Program-made: the position numbers and the translations under genes
Source: Branchiostoma floridae
Taxonomy: Eukaryota > Chordata > Leptocardii > Amphioxiformes > Branchiostomatidae
DNA: 21,010 bases
Reading direction: 5' to 3'
Assembly: GCF_000003815.2 (NCBI RefSeq)
Contig: NC_049993.1
Location: forward strand, 20,425,419 to 20,446,428
Part shown: positions 8,023 through 15,963 of the stretch, piece after piece
Position numbering within the stretch: position 1 is the first letter of the stretch
Layout of the letters: the number at the start of each line of letters is the position of its first letter
Notes under the pieces: model-generated
What the model was told of the DNA's origin: nothing
The model's input: the letters and a program-made list of their open reading frames with translations, nothing else
Databases searched by the model: none

Positions 8023-8363
8023 GCACGACTTTTTTTCAATAAACTGATAGAACGTTTCACGATTAAAATGAATATGAAGTTACACTGTAAAAACATTTAA
8101 TCAGAAAGTTTTGGGCTAATTTTTATACGATCTAATGTAAAGGGGGGTTCATAAAGTTCTTTACTATAAAAAATAACTATGAAAAGTCTTTTTAATTCTA
8201 ACTGTGCATTCAATTGTAGAGTGCATCTGCAATTCTGATGCTTTATAACAATCATATTGATAGCCCGTACATTGATTTTAGATGCCATCAAATATCACGG
8301 TCCATTATTCTCTTTAACGTTTTCCACACGGGTTCCTTATCTACACGTGTTTTGAAATTTCAG
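8023..8363. other. Intron, no feature seen
   Basis: AT-rich intron with a GC donor at 8023-8024 and the acceptor TTTGAAATTTCAG at 8363. No repeat or domain is recognised. Confidence 0.45.
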
Positions 8364-8489
8364 ACGTAAACGAGTGCAGCACCCATGCCGACTCCTGTCA
8401 CAATAAAGCTACATGTGTGAACACGGAAGGATCCTACGCATGCACCTGTGATCCTGGCTATCAGGGGGATGGCGTGTTGTGCACAGCAG
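8364..8489 (+). CDS. Exon: calcium-binding EGF domain
   Basis: The donor is GCAG|GTCAGT. The exon has 42 codons, phase 1-1. It reads DVNECSTHADSCHNKATCVN then TEGSYACTCDPGYQGDGVLC. It starts with D-x-N-E-C and contains C-x-N-x4-Y-x-C-x-C, the two hallmarks of calcium-binding EGF with an Asn hydroxylation site. It is the membrane-proximal EGF. Calcium-bound EGF here would stiffen the stalk next to the transmembrane exon. Confidence 0.9.
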
Positions 8490-8550
8490 GTCAGTGGTCA
8501 AACGGTTTCATATTTACAGAATGCACACACAAGTCAATTCTCATATAGTA

Positions 8551-9022
8551 AGGTTCTTTAGGCACAACCAGGGAGTACTTACTTTCAACGCTCCGATGTC
8601 TGCCAGACACCATCATCAGGGTGGGATGACTGGATCTACTTCTCACTGCTACTTATAGCCGATGTAGGTGGCGTTGCAACAGCAAGACTGCCGTCTCAAA
8701 CGTGGCTCAGCTTGTATCCCCCGTATCTCTGTTCTTGACCGGAGCTGACTTCCTGATCCAAACTACCTCCTTTATCAATCGAGTTTGTCTGTTTTTCTCT
8801 CTATCGATGACTCTGGCCCCCTCCCAATTTATTACACAATTGTTTCTGATGATATGGTCGGTAACTGCTGATGTGTTCTCTTTTTGCTCTGCTGCTTTCG
8901 TCTTGGGTCCTGTATATCTTGTTCCCTTGCTGTTTTGTGCCTCCTTCCTGTGCTATTCGAGTCTTGTGTTGAAAGTTCTGTCCGTTGGAAGTATGTACTC
9001 ATTGGTTGTGACTAAAGAACCT
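8551..9022 (-). mobile_element. Penelope-like retroelement remnant with inverted 39-bp ends
   Basis: The terminal segments 8551-8589 and 8984-9022 are inverted copies (33 of 39 positions match). Between them the minus strand encodes the C-terminal endonuclease-region block typical of Penelope-like elements (next entry). A CTGATGA-stem-loop motif at 8591-8619 on the minus strand resembles the hammerhead motifs known in this group. The RT domain is absent, so this is a short, dead 3' fragment in the intron between the calcium-binding EGF exon and the transmembrane exon, antisense to the host gene. Confidence 0.7.
8707..8952 (-). pseudogene. Penelope-like element C-terminal (GIY-YIG-associated) coding fragment
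   Basis: Read on the minus strand, about 81 codons are open from a TAG near 8955 to a TGA at 8707-8709. They contain ENTSAVTDHIIRNNCVINWE, then GARVIDREKNRQTRLIKEVV and WIRKSAPVKNRDTGDTS. The pattern SAVTDH, V-I-N/D-W, V-I-D-R-E, R-x-x-x-I-K-E and W-I-R-K is the conserved tail of the GIY-YIG endonuclease region in Penelope-like retroelements. A one-base shift at the end restores YKLSHV, also typical, so the fragment carries at least one frameshift and has no start. The plus-strand frame over the same bases (8702-9043) is a hydrophobic shadow. Confidence 0.75.
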
Positions 9023-9510
9023 ATGAACTATTTGAGCAATTGACAACCTGATGAAGTTATTTAAGGACAAGTCAATTCTGCAAAAAGTAAATTAACTTTT
9101 GAGACTAAGTAGTTATGGAATGGAATCTGTGTGATTTTATACGCACTGTTAAAGTTGTAATAAAGATCACGAAGGAACCAGATCTAGATGCAGACAAGTT
9201 ATTTCTTAGCTTCACCGGTACCCCCTTACCCTGAGGCTGACCCTACAATTCGTGTACATGGTTGAGGAGTTTACATCTACATGTAAAACCATGACTAATT
9301 TATTCCCATGTATACTTCGATTTGTCAACTACTTTGCAGCATGCTGATGATGGCAATGATCGATGATGAGTAAACAGTCCAGCCAACAGGAGAGTGGGTA
9401 CAAGCCGAAGGCTAACCAGTTATAGGATCGGCCTGATACTCTTCTCACCTTCGCATCCATTGACTGACGATGAGAAATACCGTCTTTAAACTTTATTTTA
9501 ACTATTTCAG
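9023..9510. other. Intron, no feature seen
   Basis: Sequence between the Penelope-like remnant and the transmembrane exon. No domain or clear repeat is recognised. Confidence 0.4.
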
Positions 9511-9616
9511 AACATCTGGAATCTGCCGATGGTCTAACTGTGGGAGACATTGCGAGCATCGTGACTGGTGTCATCCTTGTTGTTGTCGCCATTGTTGCCG
9601 CCGTATGCATAATAAG
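9511..9616 (+). CDS. Exon: juxtamembrane and transmembrane segment
   Basis: The acceptor is TTAACTATTTCAG|AA and the donor ATAAG|GTGAGT, a consensus match. The start phase is 1 and the end phase 2. It reads (E)HLESADGLTVGDI and then the hydrophobic helix ASIVTGVILVVVAIVAAVCI, followed by I and R. The uncharged run of about 22 residues, bounded by Asp outside and Arg inside, predicts a single type I transmembrane helix. It follows the calcium-binding EGF and so ends the ectodomain. Confidence 0.82.
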
Positions 9617-9784
9617 GTGAGTTCACATATTGTTGAATTTACTATCCTAAGAATTTACGTCGATGTTAGGCTCACTATCACACATGAACAACAGGACTGG
9701 TTCCTGTGAATAGAAAATTGATGTTCTGATGTAGCCAAAATAAACTCAAACTTGCTAACGACAGGTTTATCTTTACGTTTGCAG

Positions 9785-9887
9785 GTATTGCAGGGCTAGG
9801 CCTGGGGGCTTTACTGTGATTGCACATTATGAGACTGAGCAGTGGAATAATCTCCAACATTGTAAAATTACCCATCATGCAGGCTAG
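9785..9887 (+). CDS. Last exon: short cytoplasmic tail and stop
   Basis: The acceptor is TTTACGTTTGCAG|GT. It continues the phase 2 codon of the previous exon and reads (R)YCRARPGGFTVIAHYETEQ, then WNNLQHCKITHHAG, then TAG at 9885-9887. YCRAR gives a positive stop-transfer sequence and juxtamembrane Cys for possible palmitoylation. The tail is only about 33 residues and carries one tyrosine context (HYET) with no recognised signalling motif. An alternative last exon cannot be excluded. Confidence 0.68.
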
Positions 9888-10027
9888 GCTCGATATTATG
9901 CACACTTCTGCGATTTAAAGAGCTGATTCACAAAACTTTAATCATCATTAGAATATCAACATTAGAATATCATAGAACGTTGTATCTGATTTATAGCATT
10001 TTTGTAAACCAAAGAACTACAAACTGG

Positions 10028-10033
10028 TTTTAT
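10028..10033 (-). other. Candidate poly(A) signal of LRR gene 1
   Basis: AATAAA on the minus strand. The surrounding sequence aligns with the paralogue around 16655-16660, where AATAAA is also present. The neighbouring GCCCACTGAGAT block (10110 region) matches CCCACTGAGAT at 16700. Conservation in both paralogues supports its use. Confidence 0.5.
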
Positions 10034-11621
10034 TGTATCTAAATATCTCCTTCCCAAATAGTGAAAGTACATTACATGGGTCAGCCAGGAAGCAAGACTG
10101 GTGGCGGCTGCCCACTGAGATACAAAAAATAACACAAACTAAAACAAATATACTCATTAAGTAAAGCATACGTAATTTGCGTTTGTGAAAAAAATATCAG
10201 TCTTGTGTCTAATAAAGGAGCCCATACCAAATCAATCATTTAACATTAAAATATTGCTGTTAATTATACTAATGATTTTACTTTAAAAAAGTAAGTCCAT
10301 TCAACTGGAACATACGCATAGTTTTTGATACGATTGTAATTTTAATATGTAATTAAACTTGCTGCTCTAAAAATGTACCTTAGTATCCACTAATATATTC
10401 ATACAAAGATCATTTTAAGATTTTACAGTGAAGTTGTTCTTAAGAACTTAATTTTCATCAATGTTTTAACAATTAACGTGTCTTAAAGTCTATACAGATT
10501 AGGTAATTAATTAACTGTCCCTGTCACCCTAGCATGTATTAAATGGTACGTTTACTAAAAGCTATAAAATCACAGAATTTAATTTAATTTTATGTAATTT
10601 GTAACAGCTCAGCTTTTGGTATATTCCAAGATGTCAGCCCTGTGTCTAATACCAATTCAAAACAGTTCTACATGTATCATATTACTGTTAGTTACAATTT
10701 GTGTCAACCAGGCGAGTTATTTCACCAGGAATGTACATGTTATCTTAAACTAATTTTTGCAATTATATGTGATTAAGTATGCAGCTTAACTCAATAATTA
10801 AAAAAAGTACGACCACAGTGTGGACCATTACATTGAAGATATCAATTTCCTACACAACTAACATAAAATGTCACAGTTAAGGTTTTAGTAAAAACTTAAT
10901 TTCACCAAAGTCAATCTTTTAACCATGACCTTCAGTATGTAAATTAAAACTATCCATAGTAAGTAGATCTTTTAACCGGGAATTTCAGTATGCGTTACAA
11001 ATTATACATACTAAAGTAAATCAAACTATTCCTGTCTACCTAACATGTAGTAAATCCTAAATTTACTGAAAGTACAAAATTCCACAACACAGTTTGTAAC
11101 ATTTTTGCTTTTTGTTCACACACGTATAATGACAGATATAGTTGAAAAGGAATCACTGTGGAATAAGATATTTGTCAGCTTTATGGGGTTAAGTAGAACC
11201 TTTGGCCAGGTCTTGGTTTCTGTTTTTGCTTGAAAGATGTTGTTTCTATCATCATGATCACCATGAATACATTTACAAGTATCCACGCTACCTTTGATAT
11301 ACTAGTGTGGGTATGCTGAGGAGGATCCTAAGTCTATCTTCGTAAGACAAGGCTTTGGGCTCTTTTGTTGCCCTTTTTAAAACTTTTTCTACCAACGTCC
11401 ACATGTGTGGAAACTACGTCCAGTGCACCTTACTCTACATATGTGCGCCGTTTTTAGTTGTACATTGATAGGAAATCCTCTTTATACACTAACTCAATAA
11501 TCGTCCAGTAATATCAAACCTACAGTCTGATGGTAAGTCACTGAGTAGAGGTGTAGGGACTCTTATTCAGGGACAATCATTGTTTTCAGAGTTTATCTTC
11601 AAAGTTAATGTTAGGTGTTGT
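10034..11621 (-). other. 3' UTR of LRR gene 1 with an internal duplication
   Basis: AT-rich, without coding potential. It aligns patchily with 16661-17569 downstream of LRR gene 2; the best block is about 11120-11260 (CAGATATAGTTGAAAAGGAA, TATTTGTCAGCTTTATGG). It is about 0.7 kb longer than the paralogous region. A segment around 10440-10620 resembles 10890-11105 (AACTTAATTTTCA, CCTGTCACCCTAGCATGTA against CCTGTCTACCTAACATGTA), suggesting a tandem duplication within it. Confidence 0.55.
10211..10216 (+). other. Candidate poly(A) signal of the PAN/EGF gene
   Basis: AATAAA on the plus strand, 324 bases after the stop at 9887 and the first such hexamer downstream of it. Confidence 0.45.
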
Positions 11622-13460
11622 CTAATATTGCATGTTATGAGGCAGCAGGGGTGTGTAGTGTTGCTGCTGCTGATCACTGGGGTTCCTCAGGGGTTCATAG
11701 TGGTTTGGACTATCAGCACCAGGGGCAGCTGCTGTCTGGGATCGGTTAAAAACGGAATCGTCATCATTTTCATTCTCGATGACCTGGGAACCAGCTTCAG
11801 AATCTTTATCAGCTGCTGCTATCACCTCTGTGTTCTCATATTCATGGGGTTGTTGTCCTGCTCTAGCTTGTGGATGGGCACCGTTTTCAGGGCCCAGGGT
11901 GGGAGATGGAACTTCGTAATCATCGCTAAAGCTGCTGAGATGCTGCGTTTGTCCTGAACCTGGGTGTGGTCTTTGAGACGGACTGAGGACGTCGTTATAC
12001 TCTTCATCTGTCCTGGTGTCACCGCCACCGACTTTGCGAGCAGCTGCATCTGCTGACTCACTACGGGCTTCAGGGGTAAAGAGAGGAGGCAAAACCGACT
12101 GGAACTGTGGAACTTCTTTTGCTTGTGAGTGGGCACCATTCTCAGGACACAGGGAGGGAGATGGAACCTCGTAATGGTCATGATGCTGCATTTGCTCTGA
12201 ACCTAATTGAGGTCTTTGAGATGAACTGAGGACGTCGTCGTACTCTATCTCGTCTGTCCATGTGTCATCACCACCGACTGTGTCACCATCTGCATCTCCT
12301 GACTCACTATGGGCATCAGCCCGAGGGCCAGTTGGATTTTCAGGGGGAAGGGGAGGGGGCAAAACCGAATGACAAAGCCTGTCAAGACTCCGTGTGTTGC
12401 CTGTACCTTGGTGTTGACGGTTTGATTGACTGATTTCGCCTATGGTTTCGTACTCTGGGTCATCAATTAGAAACCTAGGAATGAGCTGACTCTCTTCTGT
12501 GGCGGGATTTGATGTTTCCGGCTGACTGTTTACGTCTACATTTCTTGTAAACGACTGTAACCTCGTCTGGATATTACCACTGGACGTGCCTGTGACATTT
12601 CTGTTCCTCTTGTACATGCACCATAATGTCAAGAAAATAGTGGAAATAATGAATAGTCCAAGAAAAACACACAGCGTAGCAAGAAGAGGTACAGACAGGA
12701 ATATTCCATTGTCAGTACGACCCGCATTGCTCTCTGTCAATCTGAAGCTTGAAGAGGAGTATATTGGTGTCGTCTCCTCACAGATCAGATCTTCAGGATT
12801 TACATCCCGTAAGAGTTGCCCTGCAAGGTTGGCAGGTCCAGCACATCTGATCTGGTCTTCAAATAAGGAGGACCCGTTCATCCTCTGCCTAAAGGGAGCC
12901 ATCCTACAGTCACACTGCCAGGGGTTGTCGTCAATACCAACAGTTGGAATGGAAGCCAGTATGTCATATGCCACAGGGGGAAGTGTCTGCAACTGGTTCC
13001 AGTAAAGATACAACTGACGCAGGTTACCAAGTCCAGCAAATATGTGAGATGGGAATCTAGTTAGTTCATTCCTGTAAAGATAAACGCGTACCAGACTACC
13101 AAGCCCCACGAATGTATCTGATTGAAGACTAATCAGATTGTTATTATGTAGGTACAGGTCAGTTAAGCTGGTTAAGTTGTGGAACGTGTTGTTCTGGATC
13201 ATGGAGATCTGATTGAAACCAAGATCTAATCTTGTCAAGCTCTTGTACCTTGAGAAATCAGACTGACTTAAGTACCTGATGGCGTTGTTATTCAGGTTAA
13301 GGCGAGTTATGTCTGTAGGCAGGTCCTGAGGAACACTGGTGAGGCCTCTGCTGCTGCAGTCACAGTCTGATGAACAGCTGCTGCTGCAGGCTGCGGTCGG
13401 TCCTGCTTCCTTCAGGATGATCAGCAGAAAAACCAGCAGCCTCCTCGCTTTGGTGGACAT
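11622..13460 (-). CDS. LRR receptor 1: single-pass membrane protein with ITIM- and ITAM-like tail
   Basis: 612 residues in one exon; ATG at 13460, stop at 11622. Residues 1-24 form a signal peptide (RRLLVFLLIILKEAG core). Residues 25-49 are an LRR N-cap (C25, C29, C33, C35). About five LRRs follow at 50-170 (for example LTRLDLGFNQISMIQNNTF). The LRR C-cap has C183-x-C185-x20-C206-x20-C227, the exact LRRCT pattern. A short stalk precedes the transmembrane helix at about 254-283, followed by KRNR. The tail of about 330 residues is proline-rich with tyrosines in SH2-type contexts: PEYETI (Y337), IEYDDV (Y407, fits the ITIM consensus), YEVP (Y430, Y515), EEYNDV (Y488), YENT (Y541, Grb2-like), and YEPL-x10-YTPL (Y588, Y602, ITAM-like). 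A tail block of about 75 residues is duplicated (368-447 and 457-533). It likely acts as a surface recognition or adhesion receptor signalling through tyrosine phosphorylation. The orthologue is not recognised. Confidence 0.9.
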   Translation of the reverse strand: MSTKARRLLVFLLIILKEAGPTAACSSSCSSDCDCSSRGLTSVPQDLPTDITRLNLNNNAIRYLSQSDFSRYKSLTRLDLGFNQISMIQNNTFHNLTSLTDLYLHNNNLISLQSDTFVGLGSLVRVYLYRNELTRFPSHIFAGLGNLRQLYLYWNQLQTLPPVAYDILASIPTVGIDDNPWQCDCRMAPFRQRMNGSSLFEDQIRCAGPANLAGQLLRDVNPEDLICEETTPIYSSSSFRLTESNAGRTDNGIFLSVPLLATLCVFLGLFIISTIFLTLWCMYKRNRNVTGTSSGNIQTRLQSFTRNVDVNSQPETSNPATEESQLIPRFLIDDPEYETIGEISQSNRQHQGTGNTRSLDRLCHSVLPPPLPPENPTGPRADAHSESGDADGDTVGGDDTWTDEIEYDDVLSSSQRPQLGSEQMQHHDHYEVPSPSLCPENGAHSQAKEVPQFQSVLPPLFTPEARSESADAAARKVGGGDTRTDEEYNDVLSPSQRPHPGSGQTQHLSSFSDDYEVPSPTLGPENGAHPQARAGQQPHEYENTEVIAAADKDSEAGSQVIENENDDDSVFNRSQTAAAPGADSPNHYEPLRNPSDQQQQHYTPLLPHNMQY

Positions 13461-13474
13461 ACTGGGGTGTAGCC

Positions 13475-14688
13475 TGTATAGCAGATATAAGATACATTAT
13501 CATGAAATTTTGTCTGTGTTGGCAAGAATTGACAGTGGCACTTTCCCAACAGGATGAGTACGTGGTTGTCTTCACTGACACAAAATCTGATTATTTCCAA
13601 TGATATCCAGCCACTTTGTTTTGTGCCGAGACAATATAAGAAAATGCCGTCTACAGATGTAAAACATAGAATAAAACTTTTCTGGAAAAGTGGGAAACAT
13701 TCCAGGATTTTCTTTACTGCCAAGTGATGGGACATAAAGCCACAGCAAGTACATGGTACGGATGGCATCTCTACAAACTCCAAATTCAATGCGAGGGAGC
13801 GAGAAAAACAGGATGAGTAAAAAAACAAGATGCCTGAAATGTTTCATGAATATTGTAAGAACAATTGCACTGACAAAACATATTATCACTGTAAGGCAAG
13901 AAATCTTTTATTCCTGTATCCAAGAAGGACACAAAGTGACATTTGTGTAGAACACTATTATCACTTACCAAGTTGGAAACTACACCCAAGGCTACCACAC
14001 AGGTGTCGCTTTTACAACTACCGAACTAGTTTGAATTCGTTTTACAAATTATACTCATGGCTACTTCACTCTCTGAGTACAACCAAGGCTACCACATGAC
14101 ATTTTCCCCGTTTCGATATTTCCTCGTATGACCGTGTCCTATGGGAACTTTTTTCTTCTAAATCAGGATAAAAAAATTAACGGGCGCGCCTAAATGTCCT
14201 CGATACAATAAACTTGCTGTGGTAATTGTTTCCCTTGTTCATTGTTAACATATGGTAAACCTTGATATCTCTGGTTTCCTTTAGTGGAAATCCCAGAAAG
14301 TAAGAAAGGCTACTACCAAAAGGTGGTTGACTGTGTAATAGTAATATGTACAGTACATGACATGACATGTACATGTGTAATGTGGTACATTTTACTACTC
14401 GTCATGTTGAAACAAGTCCTTAAAAACTGTTTCCTAGAAATGCTGGAAAGTTCATTAGATTGTTAACCTTTCACTTTTACTCGTAAAAAGGTTAATATCA
14501 CATAAAAAGGGACTGTGCCAATTAACTTAGTGCCAATTCTGGCAGTGATCCTGCTCGACATTTCCTCGTCGCCATTTTGTTATGACGTATGAACCAAACA
14601 TGTGATCACACAATCGTTTCAACTTTACTTCTCATGGACTAAAATACACCAGGTACCATGCAGGGTCACAGAGAAGAAGTTGACTAAC
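13475..14688 (-). other. Intron 1 of LRR gene 1
   Basis: On the minus strand the acceptor is CTGCTATACAG|GCTACACC, 14 bases before the ATG, and the donor is CTGAG|GTTAGT at 14688. Several short minus-strand frames occur here, but none shows a domain. The donor-side exon is conserved in the paralogue. Confidence 0.6.
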
Positions 14689-14830
14689 CTCAGTATGGGA
14701 GGAAGCTATCTTCTGTCTGCAAACTCCTTAAAGTCTGAAGAAGTCTGTCTTAACCGTGTCTGTCATTCAACTCAGCGCTGAGGTGGTTGGACTGCCTAAG
14801 GTTATTACAGGGTCAATAACTGTGGTAGTT
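14689..14830 (-). other. 5' noncoding exon and proximal upstream region of LRR gene 1
   Basis: The minus-strand exon ends at 14689 with CATACTGAG|GTTAGT. The same splice edge with CATACTGAG|GTAAGT occurs at 20327 upstream of LRR gene 2. Similarity extends from here to about 14860 against 20327-20517, including TCTGCAAA-TCCTTA and a 27-bp identical block. No ATG-initiated frame continues into the coding exon, so it is taken as 5' UTR. The 5' boundary (transcription start) is not determined. Confidence 0.6.
14771..14799 (-). promoter_or_regulatory. Conserved block with 12-bp palindrome upstream of the LRR genes
   Basis: CTCAGCGCTGAG (14771-14782) is a perfect palindrome. The 27 bp from 14773 to 14799 are identical to 20385-20411 at the same place in the paralogue, while most neighbouring sequence has diverged. 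A promoter element or a conserved part of the 5' UTR are both possible; no known factor site is claimed. Confidence 0.45.
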
Positions 14831-14860
14831 AGATGTACCAGCCATGTGAACATAATGAGT

Positions 14861-15695
14861 TGTCTGTGATGCTCTGTAAACATGTAATTCTGGTGCTAAA
14901 TGTGCTCTGTAAGTCAACTTTTTTGTCTCCCTTACATACCTGATGTTTTATTTGTTCTCGAGAAGTAAAATAGTTGGATCGAATGCCCGGTTAAATGTTT
15001 GGTCCATACATGTAATATTTAAAACAGAATAGCGAAGGCATTTGAAGGGATGTATTCCCAATTTGGACAAGCCCTTTTGTCATCACAATTTTCACCAATC
15101 GGCATGAAGAGTTTGTGTCCATCGTAAAAATCCTACATCCATGACTCTGAAAATATCACTGCAGACAAAACTATATTCATTGTCTGCAAAACTAATCTGA
15201 ACCGCTAGAGGTCTTTATTGACACATGCAAGGCATAACTGACATACCGAGACGTTATATCCTTAATAAGGCGTCTATTGGTTGTAAGGATGAATGGTTAC
15301 AACCCTATTTTGACCGTGAACTTTGCAATGACGTTTGCATTGGTTTCTTTTTTGTTGTTGTTTATTTAAGCCGCTTAAGACATGGGGTCGGTATCAGAGA
15401 TGCGGATTTGATGAAAGCAGCCGACTTGGAGGGCAAGGAGACTAGCTTCGTGGATTGCAAACTGACTCCTATGGCCGATTCCCTAACATACTATTGTTGA
15501 CTCTATTTGTCCAATTTCTACTAAATTTATTTGACCAGCAATTTGCGGAGTCTGGTAGAGGCTACAAGGAGACACGTTCCCGGTCAAACTCAAAAAGGGT
15601 CTTTCCCATGTTCTGTCTAGGTCAATCAATGGTTATCATTTCAAGCTTAGGTTCTGATGATGTTATAAATGGTTAAACGAAACACACCGCAGGAC
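14861..15695. other. Intergenic, no firm feature
   Basis: Between the 5' end of LRR gene 1 and the candidate exon at 15699. Only a 9-bp hairpin (TGCAGACAA at 15160-15168 with its reverse complement at 15180-15188) was noted. A 91-codon frame at 15225-15500 has no recognisable domain. Confidence 0.4.
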
Positions 15696-15706
15696 AAGAT
15701 GGCGGC
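15696..15706 (+). promoter_or_regulatory. YY1-type motif at a candidate start codon
   Basis: AAGATGGCGGC is an exact match to the consensus bound by the zinc-finger factor YY1, often found at or just after transcription starts and overlapping the first ATG. Here it overlaps ATG 15699. Confidence 0.4.
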
Positions 15707-15791
15707 TCATGGCGCAAACCCGAAATGTTGCAGGAAAACAGATCACTACGCTGTTCACCAGGCTGACCATGGAAGACTACATACATACAAG
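15699..15791 (+). CDS. Candidate first coding exon, unknown product
   Basis: An ATG inside the YY1-type motif opens 31 codons (starting MAAHGANPKCCRKTDHYAVH) and ends at AAG|GTACGT, a strong splice donor in phase 0. No domain is recognised. A possible next exon starts at 15856 after TGTCTACACAG and reads NVTSVASDDIEI then TGA; this would give a 43-residue product with a 64-bp intron, which is very short. A competing frame from ATG 15709 runs unspliced to the same stop (61 codons). It could instead be a fragment of a repeat. Evidence is weak. Confidence 0.28.
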
Positions 15792-15963
15792 GTACGTATA
15801 TGTTAGGGATACATACGACTGTCCTTTATGTTTCATTTCATTTGTGTCTACACAGAATGTAACGTCTGTAGCCTCTGATGACATTGAAATTTGACTTGAG
15901 AGAAGGGGATTCTAATACGACCTTGAACCTAAACTTATTGTCACTAGTACTTGAGCAACACGT

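Larger units (their letters stand above)
515..9887 (+). other. Gene model: PAN-PAN-EGF(x10)-TM receptor-like protein, 5' partial, 14 exons
   Basis: Chaining exons 515-784, 1590-1856, 4556-4660, 4993-5136, 5263-5406, 5768-5872, 6043-6183, 6761-6901, 7048-7188, 7378-7518, 7882-8022, 8364-8489, 9511-9616 and 9785-9887 gives one open frame of 690 residues plus stop. All ectodomain exons begin and end in phase 1, the classic symmetric pattern of shuffled extracellular modules. The predicted order is PAN/apple, PAN/apple, one six-Cys EGF, two eight-Cys EGF, one six-Cys EGF, five eight-Cys EGF, one calcium-binding EGF, one transmembrane helix and a tail of about 33 residues. The signal peptide must lie upstream of the window. 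It is probably a type I cell-surface adhesion, scavenger or recognition protein. The ligand is unknown and I do not recognise a named orthologue. The joining of the PAN exons to the EGF exons is inferred from strand, phase and continuity; no transcript was seen. Confidence 0.72.

Noticed and set aside
8702-9043. Hydrophobic plus-strand frame resembling a membrane protein
   Set aside because: It is the antisense of the Penelope-like coding fragment, which has clear conserved residues on the minus strand.
11580-11957. Plus-strand 125-codon hydrophobic frame
   Set aside because: Shadow of the LRR receptor 1 tail on the minus strand; the same holds for plus-strand frames at 12586-13005 and 17583-18365.
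13421-13998. Minus-strand frames upstream of LRR gene 1 and a GTAAGT donor near 13972
   Set aside because: They fall within intron 1 and have no domain. The donor could mark an alternative exon, but no conserved counterpart was seen in the paralogue.
14340-14390. Palindromic ACATGACATGTACATGT sequence suggesting a p53-type response element
   Set aside because: The half-sites do not match the consensus well, and CATG repeats of this kind are common in AT-rich introns.
15225-15500. 91-codon plus-strand frame with a hydrophobic centre
   Set aside because: No recognised domain, no convincing splice sites, and the hydrophobic part comes from a T-rich stretch.
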